Part shown: one piece after another, positions 9,367-19,615 of the stretch
Position numbering within the stretch: the stretch's first letter is position 1
Layout of the letters: every line of letters begins with the position of its first letter
Assembly: GCA_948471205.1 (NCBI GenBank)
Contig: CAOKRT010000004.1
Span: 96,276 to 160,275, forward strand
DNA: 64,000 nt
Reading direction: 5' to 3'
Origin: an uncultured Oscillospiraceae bacterium
GTDB lineage: Bacteria; Bacillota; Clostridia; Oscillospirales; Acutalibacteraceae
Program-made: the position numbers and the translations under genes
Notes under the pieces: generated by a model
What the model saw: the letters and a program-made list of their open reading frames with translations, nothing else
Database searches by the model: none
Told to the model about the DNA's origin: nothing

Positions 9367-12300
9367 TTGCCGCAGTGGACCGCTCAACAGAATAATGCAA
9401 TTCATGCAAGAAACGGCAATATTCTTGTTTCGGCTGCCGCTGGTTCGGGAAAAACGGCTGTTCTTGTTGAAAGAGTTAAAAATTTAATTACAGATAAAAC
9501 CAATCCGGTTAATATAGATAATCTTCTTATAGTCACTTTTACAAATGCGGCTGCTGCGGAAATGAAATCCAGAATTGCATCCGAATTACAGAATATTATA
9601 CGGAAAAATCCGGGGGATATAAATGCGCAAAGGCAAATGTCCCTTCTTTCATGTGCAAAGATATGCACGGTGGACGCTTTGTGCCTTAATCTTGTTAAGG
9701 ATAATTTTTTTCATCTTGGCATAAGCCAGGATTTTGCAGTGCTGGATCAGGCTGAACTTAATATTCTTTCGGACACGGCAATAGATACCGTGCTGGAAAA
9801 TTATTATCAGGAAAACGACAGCGATTTCCTGAAACTTGCAGAACTGCTTTCACAGCCGAAAGACGATTCGGCTTTTGTTTCAAATATAAAAAAAATACAC
9901 AATTATATTTATGCGCAGCCGTTTCCGTTTCAGTGGCTTGGCGATATGGCGGAATTGTATAATCCTCAGATACCGCTTAAAGAAAGTAAATGGTATTCTT
10001 GTCTTACGGAAGAAATACGCACTTCGCTGGAATACGGAAAAGAACTTGTGCTGCATTGCAGAGATATGCTGGATCCTGAGGACTTGCTTTTTGAAGGCTA
10101 TTCAAAAAATATTGCCGATGATCTTAATATATATAATTATCTTTTGTCAGGTCTTGAAAAGGGATGGAATGAAATTGTTGCATCCTTTAAGAATGTTTCC
10201 TTTTCAAGGCTTGCCGCCAAAAGAAATTATGAATCGCCCATAAAGGCGGAACTTACTGCCAAACGCGATATTTACAAAAGTATTGTTAAAGACGATTTAA
10301 CCGCTCTTTTCTGTGCGCTTGAAGAAGATTACACAGAGGATATGAAAACGCTTTATCCTGTTTTCAAAAAGCTTTGTGAGGTTGTTGAAGCAGTTGACAG
10401 GGAACTGCTGAACCTGAAGGCGGAAAGAAACGGATATTCTTTTGCAGATATAGAGCATTTTGCCATTCAGCTTCTTACGGTATATGGCGAAAACGGAAAC
10501 GTGTGTAAATCTGAATTTGCCGCTGATTTGCAAAATAATTATTATGAAATACTTATTGACGAATATCAGGATACAAATGAAGCACAGGATTTGATTTATT
10601 CCATGCTTTCAAACGGTCAAAACTGCTTTATGGTAGGGGATGTTAAGCAAAGTATTTACCGCTTTCGTCTTGCAATGCCGCAGATATTTATTGCAAAACG
10701 AAATAAATATAATTATTACAGCAAGGATTCGTATAACCGAAATTCAAAAATAATTTTAGATAAGAATTTCCGTTCAAGGAAAGATATTTGTGAATATGTA
10801 AATTATCTTTTTTCTGCTTTTATGAGCGAAAAGCTGGGAGAAATTGATTATAACAGCGATGAATTTCTGAATTACGGCGCCGATTATGCAGAAACGAACA
10901 CACCGTCTGCACAGATAAAAATTCTGCAGAATACAAAGGGCGGTGATTTTGATGAAAATGAAGCCGTTTATATAGCAAAAACAATTTTGAACAAAGTGAA
11001 AAGCGGGGAACTGATTAAGGACGGTGCTGTTTACCGTCCTGTAAGATACGGTGATTTTGCAATTCTGCTCCGTTCCGTTAAAAATCATATTAGTAAATAT
11101 AACGAGGTTTTAACCTCATTCGGAATTCCTGTTATAGCCGATAATGCATCAAACCTGTTTGAAAGCAATGAAATAAAAATGCTTCTTTCTGTTTTGAATG
11201 TAATTGATAATCCTATGCAGGATATACCGTTGCTGGCTGTAATGATGTCGCCGCTATACTGTTTTTCGGCAGATGAAATGGCTGAAATAAAAACAGAAAA
11301 TGAAAATAGGAAGGTAAATCTTTATACAAGCATTGTAAATTCAAAATCAGAAAAGGTTAAACGTTTTCTTGAAGAAATTGATATGCTTGGAAAAATTGCT
11401 GTCACTATGTCGGTTTCTTCCTTTATTCGCTTTATTTGTGAATTTAAAAGTATATTTGCATTTGCAAATGCGCTTGGAAACGGGGAGCAAAGATGCAGAA
11501 ATATTGAAAAATTTATTGGTTTTGCGGCTTCGTTTGATGCTTCTGACAGTGTGGGGCTTACTTCGTTTATGCGCATGGTGGATAAGGTTTCTCAGAGCGA
11601 AAAAGGAATTGAAAGTGCATCTCTTAATCCGGCTGCGGAAAATGCCGTTGCCGTTATGAGCGTGCATCATTCAAAGGGACTTGAATTTCCTGTTGTCATT
11701 CTTGCAGGTGCTTCCAGAAGATATAATATGCTTGATTTGACAGAAGGGCTTCTTGTTCATTCCTCTCTTGGAATCGGAATGAAAATGCATAATGAAGAAA
11801 TGTTGTATAACTATAATACAATTCCATATGCTGTAATAAAAAATCTGAATAAAGCCTCTCTTATGAGCGAAAATCTGCGTGTGCTTTATGTTGCGCTCAC
11901 AAGAGCCAAAGAGCAGTTTATTACTTTTGTAACGGTAGACAGCCTTGAATCTAAAATTAAAAAGCTCAGTGCAAAGCTGTCTGACGGATATATCCATCCG
12001 TATCAGTGCAGAAATATAACCTGTGACGGAGACTTGATATTGCTTGGCGCACTGATGCACCAAAACGGCGGCGAGCTCAGAAAGCTGTCCGATACAGAAG
12101 TAAAAACAAAAGCAGCAGATTTTCCGCTTGATTTGGAGATCATTTCTTCTGTTGATGAAACAAAAGAAATGGCTGAAGCAGAACAGGCTGCAGCAAACGG
12201 TGAAATTATATCTGAAATTGATAAAAGAATATCCTATAATTATGATAACCGGAATTTATCTGCTGCGGCAGCCAAAAGAACGGCGTCCAGCCTTGATGAC

Positions 12301-12861
12301 AGCGTGAAAGGGTTTGATTATTTTGCTTCATCCAAGCCTGCGTTTTTGAATGACGGCGGCATGACACCCGGCGAAAAGGGAACGGCAATGCACAGCTTTA
12401 TGCAGTTTTGTGATTACGTCAATTCCAAAAATAATCTTGAAGCGGAAATTGAACGGCTGCAGGAAAAGGCATTTATTACCAAAGAACAGGCACAAAGTCT
12501 TAACAGAGAAGAACTGAATGTTTTATTTCATTCCTCCTTTGCAGACAGACTGTTTCATGCTGATAAGGTGTATAGGGAATTCAAAATATCTTCATTTGTT
12601 AAATTAAAGGATATAGAGGATATTGACAGCGATGAGGAAGTTCTTGTACAGGGAATAGCGGACTGCATTTTTGAGGAAAACGGAGAACTGGTGCTTGTTG
12701 ATTATAAAACAGACAGGGTAAAAAGCGAGAATCAGCTTTTGTCTATGTATAAAAATCAGATAGCTTTTTATAAAAAAGCTGTTTCAAAAGCGCTTGGAAA
12801 AAATGTAAAAGAGGCTGTTTTATATTCATTTAAGCTTGGAAAAGTCTGCTGTTATAAATAA
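9367..12861 (+). CDS. addA: ATP-dependent helicase/nuclease subunit A
   Basis: AddA, 1164 residues, a UvrD/Rep-type 3'-5' helicase fused to a RecB-type nuclease. The Q-motif lies at WTAQQNNAI, Walker A at AAAGSGKTAV (K29), Walker B at LIDEYQDTNEAQ, motif VI near LYVALTRAKEQ, and the C-terminal nuclease motif at VDYKTDR. It starts with TTG at 9367, with AAAGGAGGAA seven bases upstream; this non-ATG start is well supported by the ribosome site and by the Q-motif beginning at residue 4. It is co-transcribed with addB. Confidence 0.95.
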   Translation: MPQWTAQQNNAIHARNGNILVSAAAGSGKTAVLVERVKNLITDKTNPVNIDNLLIVTFTNAAAAEMKSRIASELQNIIRKNPGDINAQRQMSLLSCAKICTVDALCLNLVKDNFFHLGISQDFAVLDQAELNILSDTAIDTVLENYYQENDSDFLKLAELLSQPKDDSAFVSNIKKIHNYIYAQPFPFQWLGDMAELYNPQIPLKESKWYSCLTEEIRTSLEYGKELVLHCRDMLDPEDLLFEGYSKNIADDLNIYNYLLSGLEKGWNEIVASFKNVSFSRLAAKRNYESPIKAELTAKRDIYKSIVKDDLTALFCALEEDYTEDMKTLYPVFKKLCEVVEAVDRELLNLKAERNGYSFADIEHFAIQLLTVYGENGNVCKSEFAADLQNNYYEILIDEYQDTNEAQDLIYSMLSNGQNCFMVGDVKQSIYRFRLAMPQIFIAKRNKYNYYSKDSYNRNSKIILDKNFRSRKDICEYVNYLFSAFMSEKLGEIDYNSDEFLNYGADYAETNTPSAQIKILQNTKGGDFDENEAVYIAKTILNKVKSGELIKDGAVYRPVRYGDFAILLRSVKNHISKYNEVLTSFGIPVIADNASNLFESNEIKMLLSVLNVIDNPMQDIPLLAVMMSPLYCFSADEMAEIKTENENRKVNLYTSIVNSKSEKVKRFLEEIDMLGKIAVTMSVSSFIRFICEFKSIFAFANALGNGEQRCRNIEKFIGFAASFDASDSVGLTSFMRMVDKVSQSEKGIESASLNPAAENAVAVMSVHHSKGLEFPVVILAGASRRYNMLDLTEGLLVHSSLGIGMKMHNEEMLYNYNTIPYAVIKNLNKASLMSENLRVLYVALTRAKEQFITFVTVDSLESKIKKLSAKLSDGYIHPYQCRNITCDGDLILLGALMHQNGGELRKLSDTEVKTKAADFPLDLEIISSVDETKEMAEAEQAAANGEIISEIDKRISYNYDNRNLSAAAAKRTASSLDDSVKGFDYFASSKPAFLNDGGMTPGEKGTAMHSFMQFCDYVNSKNNLEAEIERLQEKAFITKEQAQSLNREELNVLFHSSFADRLFHADKVYREFKISSFVKLKDIEDIDSDEEVLVQGIADCIFEENGELVLVDYKTDRVKSENQLLSMYKNQIAFYKKAVSKALGKNVKEAVLYSFKLGKVCCYK

Positions 12862-12875
12862 TTTTAAAAAAACAC

Positions 12876-12904
12876 TTGCTTTTTATGCGTGATTGTGGTA
12901 TTAT
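12876..12904 (+). promoter_or_regulatory. Predicted sigma-A promoter of rpmE
   Basis: TTGCTT (-35) and TATTAT (-10) separated by exactly 17 bases, ending 38 bases before the rpmE start. Confidence 0.7.
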
Positions 12905-12942
12905 TCCAAATGTTATGACATTATTGCAAAGAGGTGAAAACA

Positions 12943-13146
12943 ATGAAAGACGGAATTCATCCTAACTACGATACTTGCACTGTTAAGTGTGCTTGCGGCG
13001 CAACATACGAAACAAAAAGCACGAAGGGCGAGTTAAAAGTTGATATCTGTTCAAAGTGTCATCCTTTCTATACAGGTAAGCAGAAGCTTGTTGATACAGG
13101 CGGTCGTGTAGACAGATTCAACAGAAGATACGGTAAAAAGAACTAA
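12943..13146 (+). CDS. rpmE: 50S ribosomal protein L31
   Basis: 67-residue bL31 of the large ribosomal subunit. It is the zinc-binding (C+) form: cysteines in VKCACG and [11 protein letters not shown] supply four ligands. The start ATG at 12943 is preceded by AGAGGTG at good spacing; an in-frame GTG at 12934 is part of that ribosome site. It stands alone between its own promoter and a strong terminator. The zinc form is replaceable by a zinc-independent paralogue in species under Zur control, but no paralogue or Zur site is visible here. Confidence 0.97.
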   Translation: MKDGIHPNYDTCTVKCACGATYETKSTKGELKVDICSKCHPFYTGKQKLVDTGGRVDRFNRRYGKKN

Positions 13147-13156
13147 ACAAATGATT

Positions 13157-13189
13157 AAGGCAACGGTGTATCGTTGCCTTTTTTGTTCT
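13157..13189 (+). terminator. Rho-independent terminator of rpmE
   Basis: Nine-base stem (AAGGCAACG with CGTTGCCTT), six-base loop, followed by a T-rich run. It begins 11 bases after the rpmE stop. Confidence 0.9.
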
Positions 13190-13237
13190 TTATTAATATA
13201 TTATTTTAATGTACAGTCTGTTCTGCCGGGGTTGGTT

Positions 13238-13858
13238 ATGAAAGAATATAAAACAGTTGAATATGAAAATTCCGATGAATTTATTGAAAAAAAATCGAAA
13301 TTCATAGGCTATGTAAAACCTGTTGAAACACAGGAGGAAGCGGCTGCATTTATCAGCGGCATCAAATCAAAGCATTGGGATGCAACACATAATGTTTATG
13401 CCTATGTTCTTAAAGAAAATAATATACAAAGATACAGTGATGACGGTGAACCTTCCGGCACAGCCGGTGTTCCGGTGCTGGATGTTATACTGAAAAACGG
13501 TTTGGTTAATGTATGTGTTGTTGTAACACGTTATTTCGGAGGAACGCTCCTTGGCGCCGGCGGACTTGTAAGGGCATATTCACACGGTTCAAAAATTGCT
13601 GTTGAATCGGGCAATATGATAACAATGGCACCGTGTAAAATTTTTTCGGTTTCAGTTGAATACAGTTTTTATGAAAGGATGAATATTCTGCTGTCCGATT
13701 TCGGTGCAAATATTGAAAATACGGATTTTTCGGATAATGTGTGTATTACCTTTTCAATAAGGCAGGAACGTAAAGATGCGCTTCAGAAAAAATTAACCGA
13801 TTTAAGCAACGGTGCATATCTTCTGAAAGAAATCGGCGAAAAATTTGCAAAAGTTTAA
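13238..13858 (+). CDS. YigZ/IMPACT family protein (UPF0029)
   Basis: 206 residues. The N-terminal UPF0029/Impact domain shows KSKFIGYVKPVE, the signature DDGEPSGTAGVPVLD, and VTRYFGGTLLGAGGLVRAY; the C-terminal part matches the small DUF1949-type domain. Bacterial YigZ proteins are linked to translation or nucleotide binding by fold, without firm function. I set the start at ATG 13238, just after GGGGTTGG, where homologues begin; a longer frame opens inside the rpmE terminator and is unlikely. It has no clear promoter of its own, so it may rely on readthrough. Confidence 0.88.
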   Translation: MKEYKTVEYENSDEFIEKKSKFIGYVKPVETQEEAAAFISGIKSKHWDATHNVYAYVLKENNIQRYSDDGEPSGTAGVPVLDVILKNGLVNVCVVVTRYFGGTLLGAGGLVRAYSHGSKIAVESGNMITMAPCKIFSVSVEYSFYERMNILLSDFGANIENTDFSDNVCITFSIRQERKDALQKKLTDLSNGAYLLKEIGEKFAKV

Positions 13859-13880
13859 CCGCAGGATTATTCCTGCGGTT
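13857..13880. terminator. Shared hairpin of two convergent genes
   Basis: A 10-bp stem (AACCGCAGGA with TCCTGCGGTT, loop TTAT) begins within the yigZ stop codon and covers the stop codon of the opposing phosphoesterase gene. The T-tracts on either side are weak, so termination is likely but not certain in both directions. Confidence 0.6.
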
Positions 13881-14709
13881 TGATTAAATTTATTACATTT
13901 ATTTCGGGATGATTGAACAGCCGCAAAGGGAATTCGGAATTGCCGAGCCCTCTGCTTATAATCAGTTTCGGTCTTTCGCCGAAGCTTCCGCGGGCATACT
14001 TGGGGAAAATGCCCTGTCCCGGGCTAAATACAGGTCCGATAAACGGCAGAATGAACTGACCGCCGTGTGCATGCCCGGAAAGCTGAAGGTCAAAATCATA
14101 CTGCGAATAATTATTTTCTTTTACATATTCAAAATTTTCGGGAAAATGACTTAAAACCAACTTAAAACCGCAGCATTTGCTTAACATTTCAAAGCAGGGT
14201 TTCATATCTTTATAAACAAATGTGCCGTTTTTTCTTGCCTTGTAATCTTCAAAATCTGCTTGGTTTTCGTCAAGTCCCATAATAGCTATTCTGTTTTTGT
14301 TGATTATTTCTTCGGAAATATTGTTTAAGAGAACTGTAAAACCCAAATTCTCCAGTTCTTTCATCAAATCTTCAAAATATGCAAGTCTTCTTTCATGGTT
14401 GCCCGTGATATAAAAGACAGGTGCAATTTTTAACAGCTCTTTTCCGAAAGAGAACATTTTATTTTTGTTTTTGCCGCGGTCATTTATAAAATCGCCGGTA
14501 ATCATTATAGCGTCGGGATTGATTTCTTTCAGTTTTTTCAGCACTTTAAAAAACGGTTTTGAATGCAGGTCGGAAAGCTGAACCAATTTTATATTATTCA
14601 CTATATGTTTATTTTCAATGCGGTATTCTGTAATATCTGTTTTATTGTTCTGATAATAACAAAATAATATAAAAAGAATGAAAACAACTGCAAGGATGCC
14701 GTAAATCAT
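13867..14709 (-). CDS. Membrane-anchored metallophosphoesterase
   Basis: 280 residues. An N-terminal hydrophobic helix (about residues 3-18) precedes a calcineurin-like phosphoesterase domain with all the usual metal motifs: QLSDLHS (DxH), ITGDFIND (GD), TGNHERR (GNHE) and LSGHAHGGQ (GHxH). This matches the YkuE/YaeI class of membrane-linked phosphoesterases, some acting on lipid pyrophosphates; substrate unknown here. The start at 14709 has AGAGGTG upstream; a longer reading frame upstream would overlap the divergent dgt gene and was rejected. Confidence 0.88.
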   Translation of the reverse strand: MIYGILAVVFILFILFCYYQNNKTDITEYRIENKHIVNNIKLVQLSDLHSKPFFKVLKKLKEINPDAIMITGDFINDRGKNKNKMFSFGKELLKIAPVFYITGNHERRLAYFEDLMKELENLGFTVLLNNISEEIINKNRIAIMGLDENQADFEDYKARKNGTFVYKDMKPCFEMLSKCCGFKLVLSHFPENFEYVKENNYSQYDFDLQLSGHAHGGQFILPFIGPVFSPGQGIFPKYARGSFGERPKLIISRGLGNSEFPLRLFNHPEINVINLIKPQE

Positions 14710-14838
14710 AAAATCACACCTCTTTTTGATGATAAACCGTAATAATTGTTTCGTCAAGATAAAAATTTTAATATTTTTAAAGGGATTATTGCCTATATTG
14801 CGTATAAATAATAAGTAAAGTAATAAAAAGGTGATTTT

Positions 14839-15840
14839 TTGGATAAAATTATCAGAGAACGGGCTGAAAGCACTGAAAGAATAACATTGTCTGAAAAAGC
14901 CTGTTTTTCCTGCAATACAGCCGGACGGGCTGTGCATGAAGAAGAATGCACAATAAGAACATGTTTTCAAAGAGACCGTGACAGGATTGTTCACTGTGAA
15001 GCATTCAGAAGATTAAAGCATAAAACACAGGTGTTTCTTGCTCCTAACGGCGATCATTACAGAACAAGACTTACACATACGCTGGAGGTTTCACAGATTG
15101 CACGTACCATTGCAAGGGCGTTAAGACTTAACGAGGATTTAACAGAGGCAATTGCGCTTGGACATGATTTGGGGCACACACCGTTCGGACATGCCGGTGA
15201 GCGGGCATTAAACAATCTTTCGTCATTTGAATTCCGGCATTATGAACAGAGTGTCAGGGTTGTAAGCAAAATCGAAAAAGGCGGACAAGGCCTTAACCTT
15301 ACTGCAGAAGTGGTTAACGGTATCGGCTGCCATACAAAAGGGAAAAAAGCCTTTACGCTGGAAGGTCAGATTATCCGTCTTGCAGACAGAATTGCATATA
15401 TTAACCACGATATTGACGATGCCGTAAGAGCCGGCGTTATGTGTGAAAGCGATATACCCGAATATTTAAGAAATACACTTGGAAAAAGAAAATCAGAACG
15501 GATAAACAATTTGGTTTTTAATGCCGTGGAAAACAGTGATTATGAAATCAGCCTCAGCGCTGAATTTGAAAATGCTTTTTCCGAACTGCACCGTTTTATG
15601 AATAAAAAGGTATATACAAGCAATATATGCAGAAAAGAAGATGAAAAGGCTGAGCATATTGTTGAAAGGCTTTATTTATTCTTTATCAGCAATGCAGAAA
15701 ATATGCCTGCTCTTTATAAAGAGATTTCCGAAAAAGAGGGAAAAGAACGTGCAGTATGCGATTATATTGCCGGTATGAGTGATACATATGCTTTAGAGCT
15801 GTATAAAAAATTATTTGTTCCGGAATTCAGAATGGATTAG
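14839..15840 (+). CDS. dgt: dGTP triphosphohydrolase-like HD protein
   Basis: 333 residues of the deoxyguanosinetriphosphate triphosphohydrolase-like family, which removes tripolyphosphate from dNTPs. HD-domain metal ligands appear in order: RTRLTHTLEVSQ (first His), GHDLGHTPFGH (HD pair and following His), and LADRIAYINHDIDD (last Asp). The N-terminus has the typical CFQRDRDRIVHCEAFRRL. The start is TTG at 14839, preceded by AAAGGTGA. It lies directly before dnaG, a common clostridial arrangement. Confidence 0.92.
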   Translation: MDKIIRERAESTERITLSEKACFSCNTAGRAVHEEECTIRTCFQRDRDRIVHCEAFRRLKHKTQVFLAPNGDHYRTRLTHTLEVSQIARTIARALRLNEDLTEAIALGHDLGHTPFGHAGERALNNLSSFEFRHYEQSVRVVSKIEKGGQGLNLTAEVVNGIGCHTKGKKAFTLEGQIIRLADRIAYINHDIDDAVRAGVMCESDIPEYLRNTLGKRKSERINNLVFNAVENSDYEISLSAEFENAFSELHRFMNKKVYTSNICRKEDEKAEHIVERLYLFFISNAENMPALYKEISEKEGKERAVCDYIAGMSDTYALELYKKLFVPEFRMD

Positions 15841-15865
15841 GAGTAAGACAAAGGGGGTTGAAATT

Positions 15866-17599
15866 GTGCCGCTGAATGATGCTTTTTTGCAGGAACTTAA
15901 ATATAAAACAGATATTGAAGACATAATTTCAACATATGTAACCCTTAAACGCAGAGGGTCAACGCTTGTTGGTCTGTGTCCGTTTCATAATGAAAAAACG
16001 CCGTCGTTTACCGTTTATCCCGAAACACAGTCGTTTTACTGCTTTGGCTGCAGTGCCGGCGGCGATGCGGTTGGTTTTCTGCGAAAAATAGAAAATCTTG
16101 ATTATATGGATGCTGTTAAAACGCTTGCCGAAAGAGCAGGCATGCAGATGCCGTCCGACGGCTTTGATGACAGTTTGTCCAAGCGCAGGCGAAGAGTGTT
16201 GGAAGCAAACAGAACGGCTGCCAAGTTTTTTCATGCCTGTCTTTTAAGCGAAATCGGAAAAAATGCTCTTGACTATTATTTGAAACGCGGTTTATCCAGG
16301 CAAACCATTGTGAAATTCGGGCTTGGCTATGCGCCGCAGTCTTTTGATGCATTAATAAAGCATATGAAATCAAAGGGTTTTACCGTGTCTGAAATGCTTG
16401 AAGCAGGACTTGTAAGAAAAAATGAAAGAGGCTGTTATGATAATTTCAGAAACAGGGTAATGACGCCGATTATTGATGTCAGGGGAAATGTTATTGCTTT
16501 CGGCGGACGTGTTCTTGATGACAGCAAGCCAAAATATATCAATACGGGCGATACATTGGCATATAAAAAAACAAATGAACTTTTTGGGCTTAATTTTGCT
16601 AAGGACAGCGGAAAAAGCAGTATTATTCTTTGCGAAGGCTACATGGATGTTATTGCAATGCATCAGGCAGGTTTTACAAATGCTGTTGCTGGCTGCGGAA
16701 CGGCGCTGACAAGTGAACAGGTGCGTTTGATAAGCAGATATGCAAAGGAAGTTATTTTGGCGTATGACGCCGATGAAGCAGGGCAGAAGGCGCTTCAGAA
16801 AGCAATACAGCTTTTTAAGCAGACAGATATTAAAATTAAGGTTCCTGTTCTTCAGTACGGAAAAGACCCTGATGAAATCATTAAAACCGTGGGTGCCGAA
16901 AAATTCGGCGGAATGCTTGAGGGCGCATCCAGCGACCTTGAATTTAAAATTCTTGAGCTTAGAAAAAAGTATAATTTAAACATAACACAGGGTAAAATAG
17001 ATTTCGTTAATGATGTTATCAAAATTCTTGCCGATACATCACCGATTGAAAGAGATTTATATGTTTCACGCCTTTCGGACGAGCTGGGCGTTGAAAAAAG
17101 AACCTTTAATGCGCAGCTTGATGCTTATGTTAAAAGAAAAAGCAGAGCGGACAGGAAAACAGGATATAAAAATATCATTCATGACAGTATCAGGCAGAAT
17201 GCGAAAATAACATATGACATCGGCACTTCTGTTAAAAAATATAAGGCGGAGGAACGGCTTATTTATTTGCTTATCAAATATCCGGACTGTTATAAGCTGC
17301 TTGGAGATTTCCGTGCAGAAAGCCTTACAGGCGGATTTATAAGAAAACTGTTTCATCTTATATGTGAGAATATAGCAAACGGCACGGATACCGATATAAC
17401 CAATTTCGGAGACAGACTTACCGCCGATGAATGCGGCAGGTATTCGGGCATTATTGCAAGAGGAAAAGAAAGCAGAAATTCTAAAGAGGAGTTTTCTGAC
17501 TGTGTTAAGGTTATTTCCGAAGAATACAATAAGAAATTCAGCAAAAACGCTTCGGAAATGGATGATGACGAATTCAGAAAAGCTTTTGGAAATACATAA
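15866..17599 (+). CDS. dnaG: DNA primase
   Basis: 577 residues. The CHC2 zinc finger lies near the N-terminus ([11 protein letters not shown] and [10 protein letters not shown]). The TOPRIM catalytic core follows ([10 protein letters not shown] and AYDADEAGQ), then a C-terminal DnaB-interacting region. It synthesises RNA primers at the replication fork. I chose GTG 15866 because AAAGGGGG is nine bases upstream and the protein then begins like other primases; the frame remains open further upstream, inside dgt. It lies 14 bases upstream of rpoD, the conserved dnaG-rpoD pair. Confidence 0.96.
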   Translation: MPLNDAFLQELKYKTDIEDIISTYVTLKRRGSTLVGLCPFHNEKTPSFTVYPETQSFYCFGCSAGGDAVGFLRKIENLDYMDAVKTLAERAGMQMPSDGFDDSLSKRRRRVLEANRTAAKFFHACLLSEIGKNALDYYLKRGLSRQTIVKFGLGYAPQSFDALIKHMKSKGFTVSEMLEAGLVRKNERGCYDNFRNRVMTPIIDVRGNVIAFGGRVLDDSKPKYINTGDTLAYKKTNELFGLNFAKDSGKSSIILCEGYMDVIAMHQAGFTNAVAGCGTALTSEQVRLISRYAKEVILAYDADEAGQKALQKAIQLFKQTDIKIKVPVLQYGKDPDEIIKTVGAEKFGGMLEGASSDLEFKILELRKKYNLNITQGKIDFVNDVIKILADTSPIERDLYVSRLSDELGVEKRTFNAQLDAYVKRKSRADRKTGYKNIIHDSIRQNAKITYDIGTSVKKYKAEERLIYLLIKYPDCYKLLGDFRAESLTGGFIRKLFHLICENIANGTDTDITNFGDRLTADECGRYSGIIARGKESRNSKEEFSDCVKVISEEYNKKFSKNASEMDDDEFRKAFGNT

Positions 17600-17613
17600 A
17601 AGAGGAGAATATT

Positions 17614-18744
17614 ATGGATAAAATTAATCTTTCACCGGCACAGCCAATATCAGAGGATAAGAAAAACAATGCTTTTAAAAAGCTTGTTGAAAAAGGAAAG
17701 GCAGTAGGTCATCTTACTGCGCAGGAAATAGACAATCTTATTGTTGAGCTTGATCTGGATGTGGATGAACTGGAAAAGCTGAATGATTTGATTGACGGTT
17801 CAAATATCAGCATTGTGGATGATTTTTCCGCAGAAGCACTTGACGGCATTACACTTGAGGTGGATTTGCCAAAAGACACGGATGCTGCAGATACGGTTGC
17901 AACAAACGATAATGCCGCTATGGACGATCCTGTTAAGGTTTATCTGAAAGAAATAGGAAGAGTTCCGCTGCTTACCCCTGAAGAGGAAATAGAGTTTGCT
18001 ATCCGTATTGCAGATGATGATCCTGTTGCAAAGAAAAGACTGGCGGAAGCAAACCTTCGTCTTGTTGTAAGCATTGCAAAACGCTACGTAGGCAGAGGCA
18101 TGCAGTTTCTTGATTTGATTCAGGAGGGCAATATGGGTCTTATCAAGGCAGTTGACAAGTTTGATTACACAAAAGGCTTCAAGTTTTCAACTTATGCAAC
18201 GTGGTGGATAAGACAGGCTATAACACGTGCAATAGCAGACCAGGCAAGAACGATAAGAATTCCCGTTCATATGGTTGAAACCATTAATAAGGTTAAAAAA
18301 GCAAACAGCCAGCTTCTGCATCAAAACGGCAAAGAGCCTACGCCGGAAGAAATAGCCGAATTTCTTGAAATGCCCACAGACAAGGTAAGAGAAATATTAA
18401 GAGTGGCGCAGGAACCTGTTTCTCTTGAAACACCCATCGGTGAGGAAGAGGATTCTCATCTCGGTGACTTTATTCCGGATGATGATGCGCTTGCGCCTGC
18501 CGATGCAGCATCTATGAGCCTTTTAAAGGAACAGCTTGCCGATGTTCTGAAAACGCTTACTCCGAGAGAAGAAAAAGTGCTTGCTCTCAGATTCGGGCTT
18601 GAAGACGGAAACCCGAAAACACTGGAAGAGGTTGGCAGAGTATTCAATGTAACACGTGAACGTATCCGCCAAATAGAGGCAAAGGCACTTAGAAAACTGC
18701 GTCATCCGAGCAGAAGTAAAAAATTAAAGGACTTTTTAGACTGA
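17614..18744 (+). CDS. rpoD: RNA polymerase primary sigma factor
   Basis: Vegetative sigma-A, 376 residues. An acidic region 1.1 is followed by region 1.2 ([17 protein letters not shown]), region 2 with the core-binding and melting segments ([19 protein letters not shown] and [13 protein letters not shown]), region 3, and region 4 helix-turn-helix ([18 protein letters not shown]). AGAGGAG precedes the start. It directs the TTGACA/TATAAT-type promoters seen elsewhere in the window. Its stop overlaps the next start (TGATGG). Confidence 0.98.
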   Translation: MDKINLSPAQPISEDKKNNAFKKLVEKGKAVGHLTAQEIDNLIVELDLDVDELEKLNDLIDGSNISIVDDFSAEALDGITLEVDLPKDTDAADTVATNDNAAMDDPVKVYLKEIGRVPLLTPEEEIEFAIRIADDDPVAKKRLAEANLRLVVSIAKRYVGRGMQFLDLIQEGNMGLIKAVDKFDYTKGFKFSTYATWWIRQAITRAIADQARTIRIPVHMVETINKVKKANSQLLHQNGKEPTPEEIAEFLEMPTDKVREILRVAQEPVSLETPIGEEEDSHLGDFIPDDDALAPADAASMSLLKEQLADVLKTLTPREEKVLALRFGLEDGNPKTLEEVGRVFNVTRERIRQIEAKALRKLRHPSRSKKLKDFLD

Positions 18745-18953
18745 TGGTTACAAAAGAACAGATTAACAGAATAAATGAACTTGCCCGGAAATCAAAGGCA
18801 GAGGGGCTTAATGCGGCTGAAAAGGAAGAACAGGCAAAACTGCGCCGACTTTATATTGACAGCTTTAAGGAAAGCCTTGTGGGTCAGCTTGAAAACACGT
18901 ATATAATTGACGAAAAGGGCAATAAAAGGAAAGTTACACGAAAAGGAAAATGA
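18744..18953 (+). CDS. DUF896 domain-containing protein
   Basis: 69-residue, highly charged small protein with the DUF896 (YnzC/YneA-operon type) signature: INRINELARKSKAEGL, then EEQAKLRRLYIDSFK. Structures of homologues show a helical hairpin; the role is unclear, though B. subtilis members sit in an SOS-linked operon. The start shares bases with the rpoD stop and the end overlaps the dTMP kinase start, so it is coupled on both sides. Confidence 0.85.
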   Translation: MVTKEQINRINELARKSKAEGLNAAEKEEQAKLRRLYIDSFKESLVGQLENTYIIDEKGNKRKVTRKGK

Positions 18954-19615
18954 GAAAATTAATTATTATAGAAGGGCTGGACGGAAGCGGAAAGTCAACG
19001 CAGGTTCAGCTTCTTGAGGATTATTTTAAAAACAGTGCGGTATGTTACAAAAAAATAAAACTGCCCGATTATGACAGTCCGTCAAGCACGCTTGTAAATA
19101 TGTATCTCGGCGGTGCATTCGGAAAATCTGCCGATGATGTAAATGCTTATGCTGCAGGCGCCTTTTATGCGGTAGACAGATTTGCTTCCTATAAACTGAA
19201 GTGGGGCAAAGATTATGAAAACGGCACAGTCATACTTGCAGACAGATATGCTACGTCCAATTCTATTTATCAAATGGAAAAAATTCCCGAAACACAGTGG
19301 GACGGCTATCTTGAATGGAGCGCCGATTTTGAATATAACAAAATTGGAATTCCAAAGCCGGATACGGTTATTTATCTTGATATGCCTGTTGAAATCTCGC
19401 AAAAGCTTATGTCGGCAAGATATAACGGCGACGAAGGCAAAAAAGATGTTCATGAAGTGAATGTTGCATTTCTGAAAAAATGCCGCAAAGCCGCACTTTA
19501 TACGGCAGAAAAACAGGGTTGGAATATCATTGAATGTTCAGACGGTGAAAATCCGCTTCCGATTGAAGAAATTCATAAAAAAATTGTTGAAATTGTTGAG
19601 AAGGAATTATGTTAG
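18950..19615 (+). CDS. tmk: Thymidylate kinase-like protein
   Basis: 221-residue P-loop nucleoside monophosphate kinase. Walker A is EGLDGSGKST (residues 8-17), the DRY-type thymidylate kinase motif appears as LADRYATSN, and the lid region falls near ARYNGDEGKK. It would phosphorylate dTMP to dTDP. Sequence around the substrate pocket is a little unusual compared with classical Tmk, so a second, canonical tmk elsewhere in the genome is possible. Overlaps both neighbours. Confidence 0.82.
   Translation: MRKLIIIEGLDGSGKSTQVQLLEDYFKNSAVCYKKIKLPDYDSPSSTLVNMYLGGAFGKSADDVNAYAAGAFYAVDRFASYKLKWGKDYENGTVILADRYATSNSIYQMEKIPETQWDGYLEWSADFEYNKIGIPKPDTVIYLDMPVEISQKLMSARYNGDEGKKDVHEVNVAFLKKCRKAALYTAEKQGWNIIECSDGENPLPIEEIHKKIVEIVEKELC

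Noticed and set aside
14709-14994. N-terminal extension of the metallophosphoesterase
   Set aside because: It would run into the divergent dgt gene. A strong ribosome site and a membrane anchor mark the shorter start at 14709.
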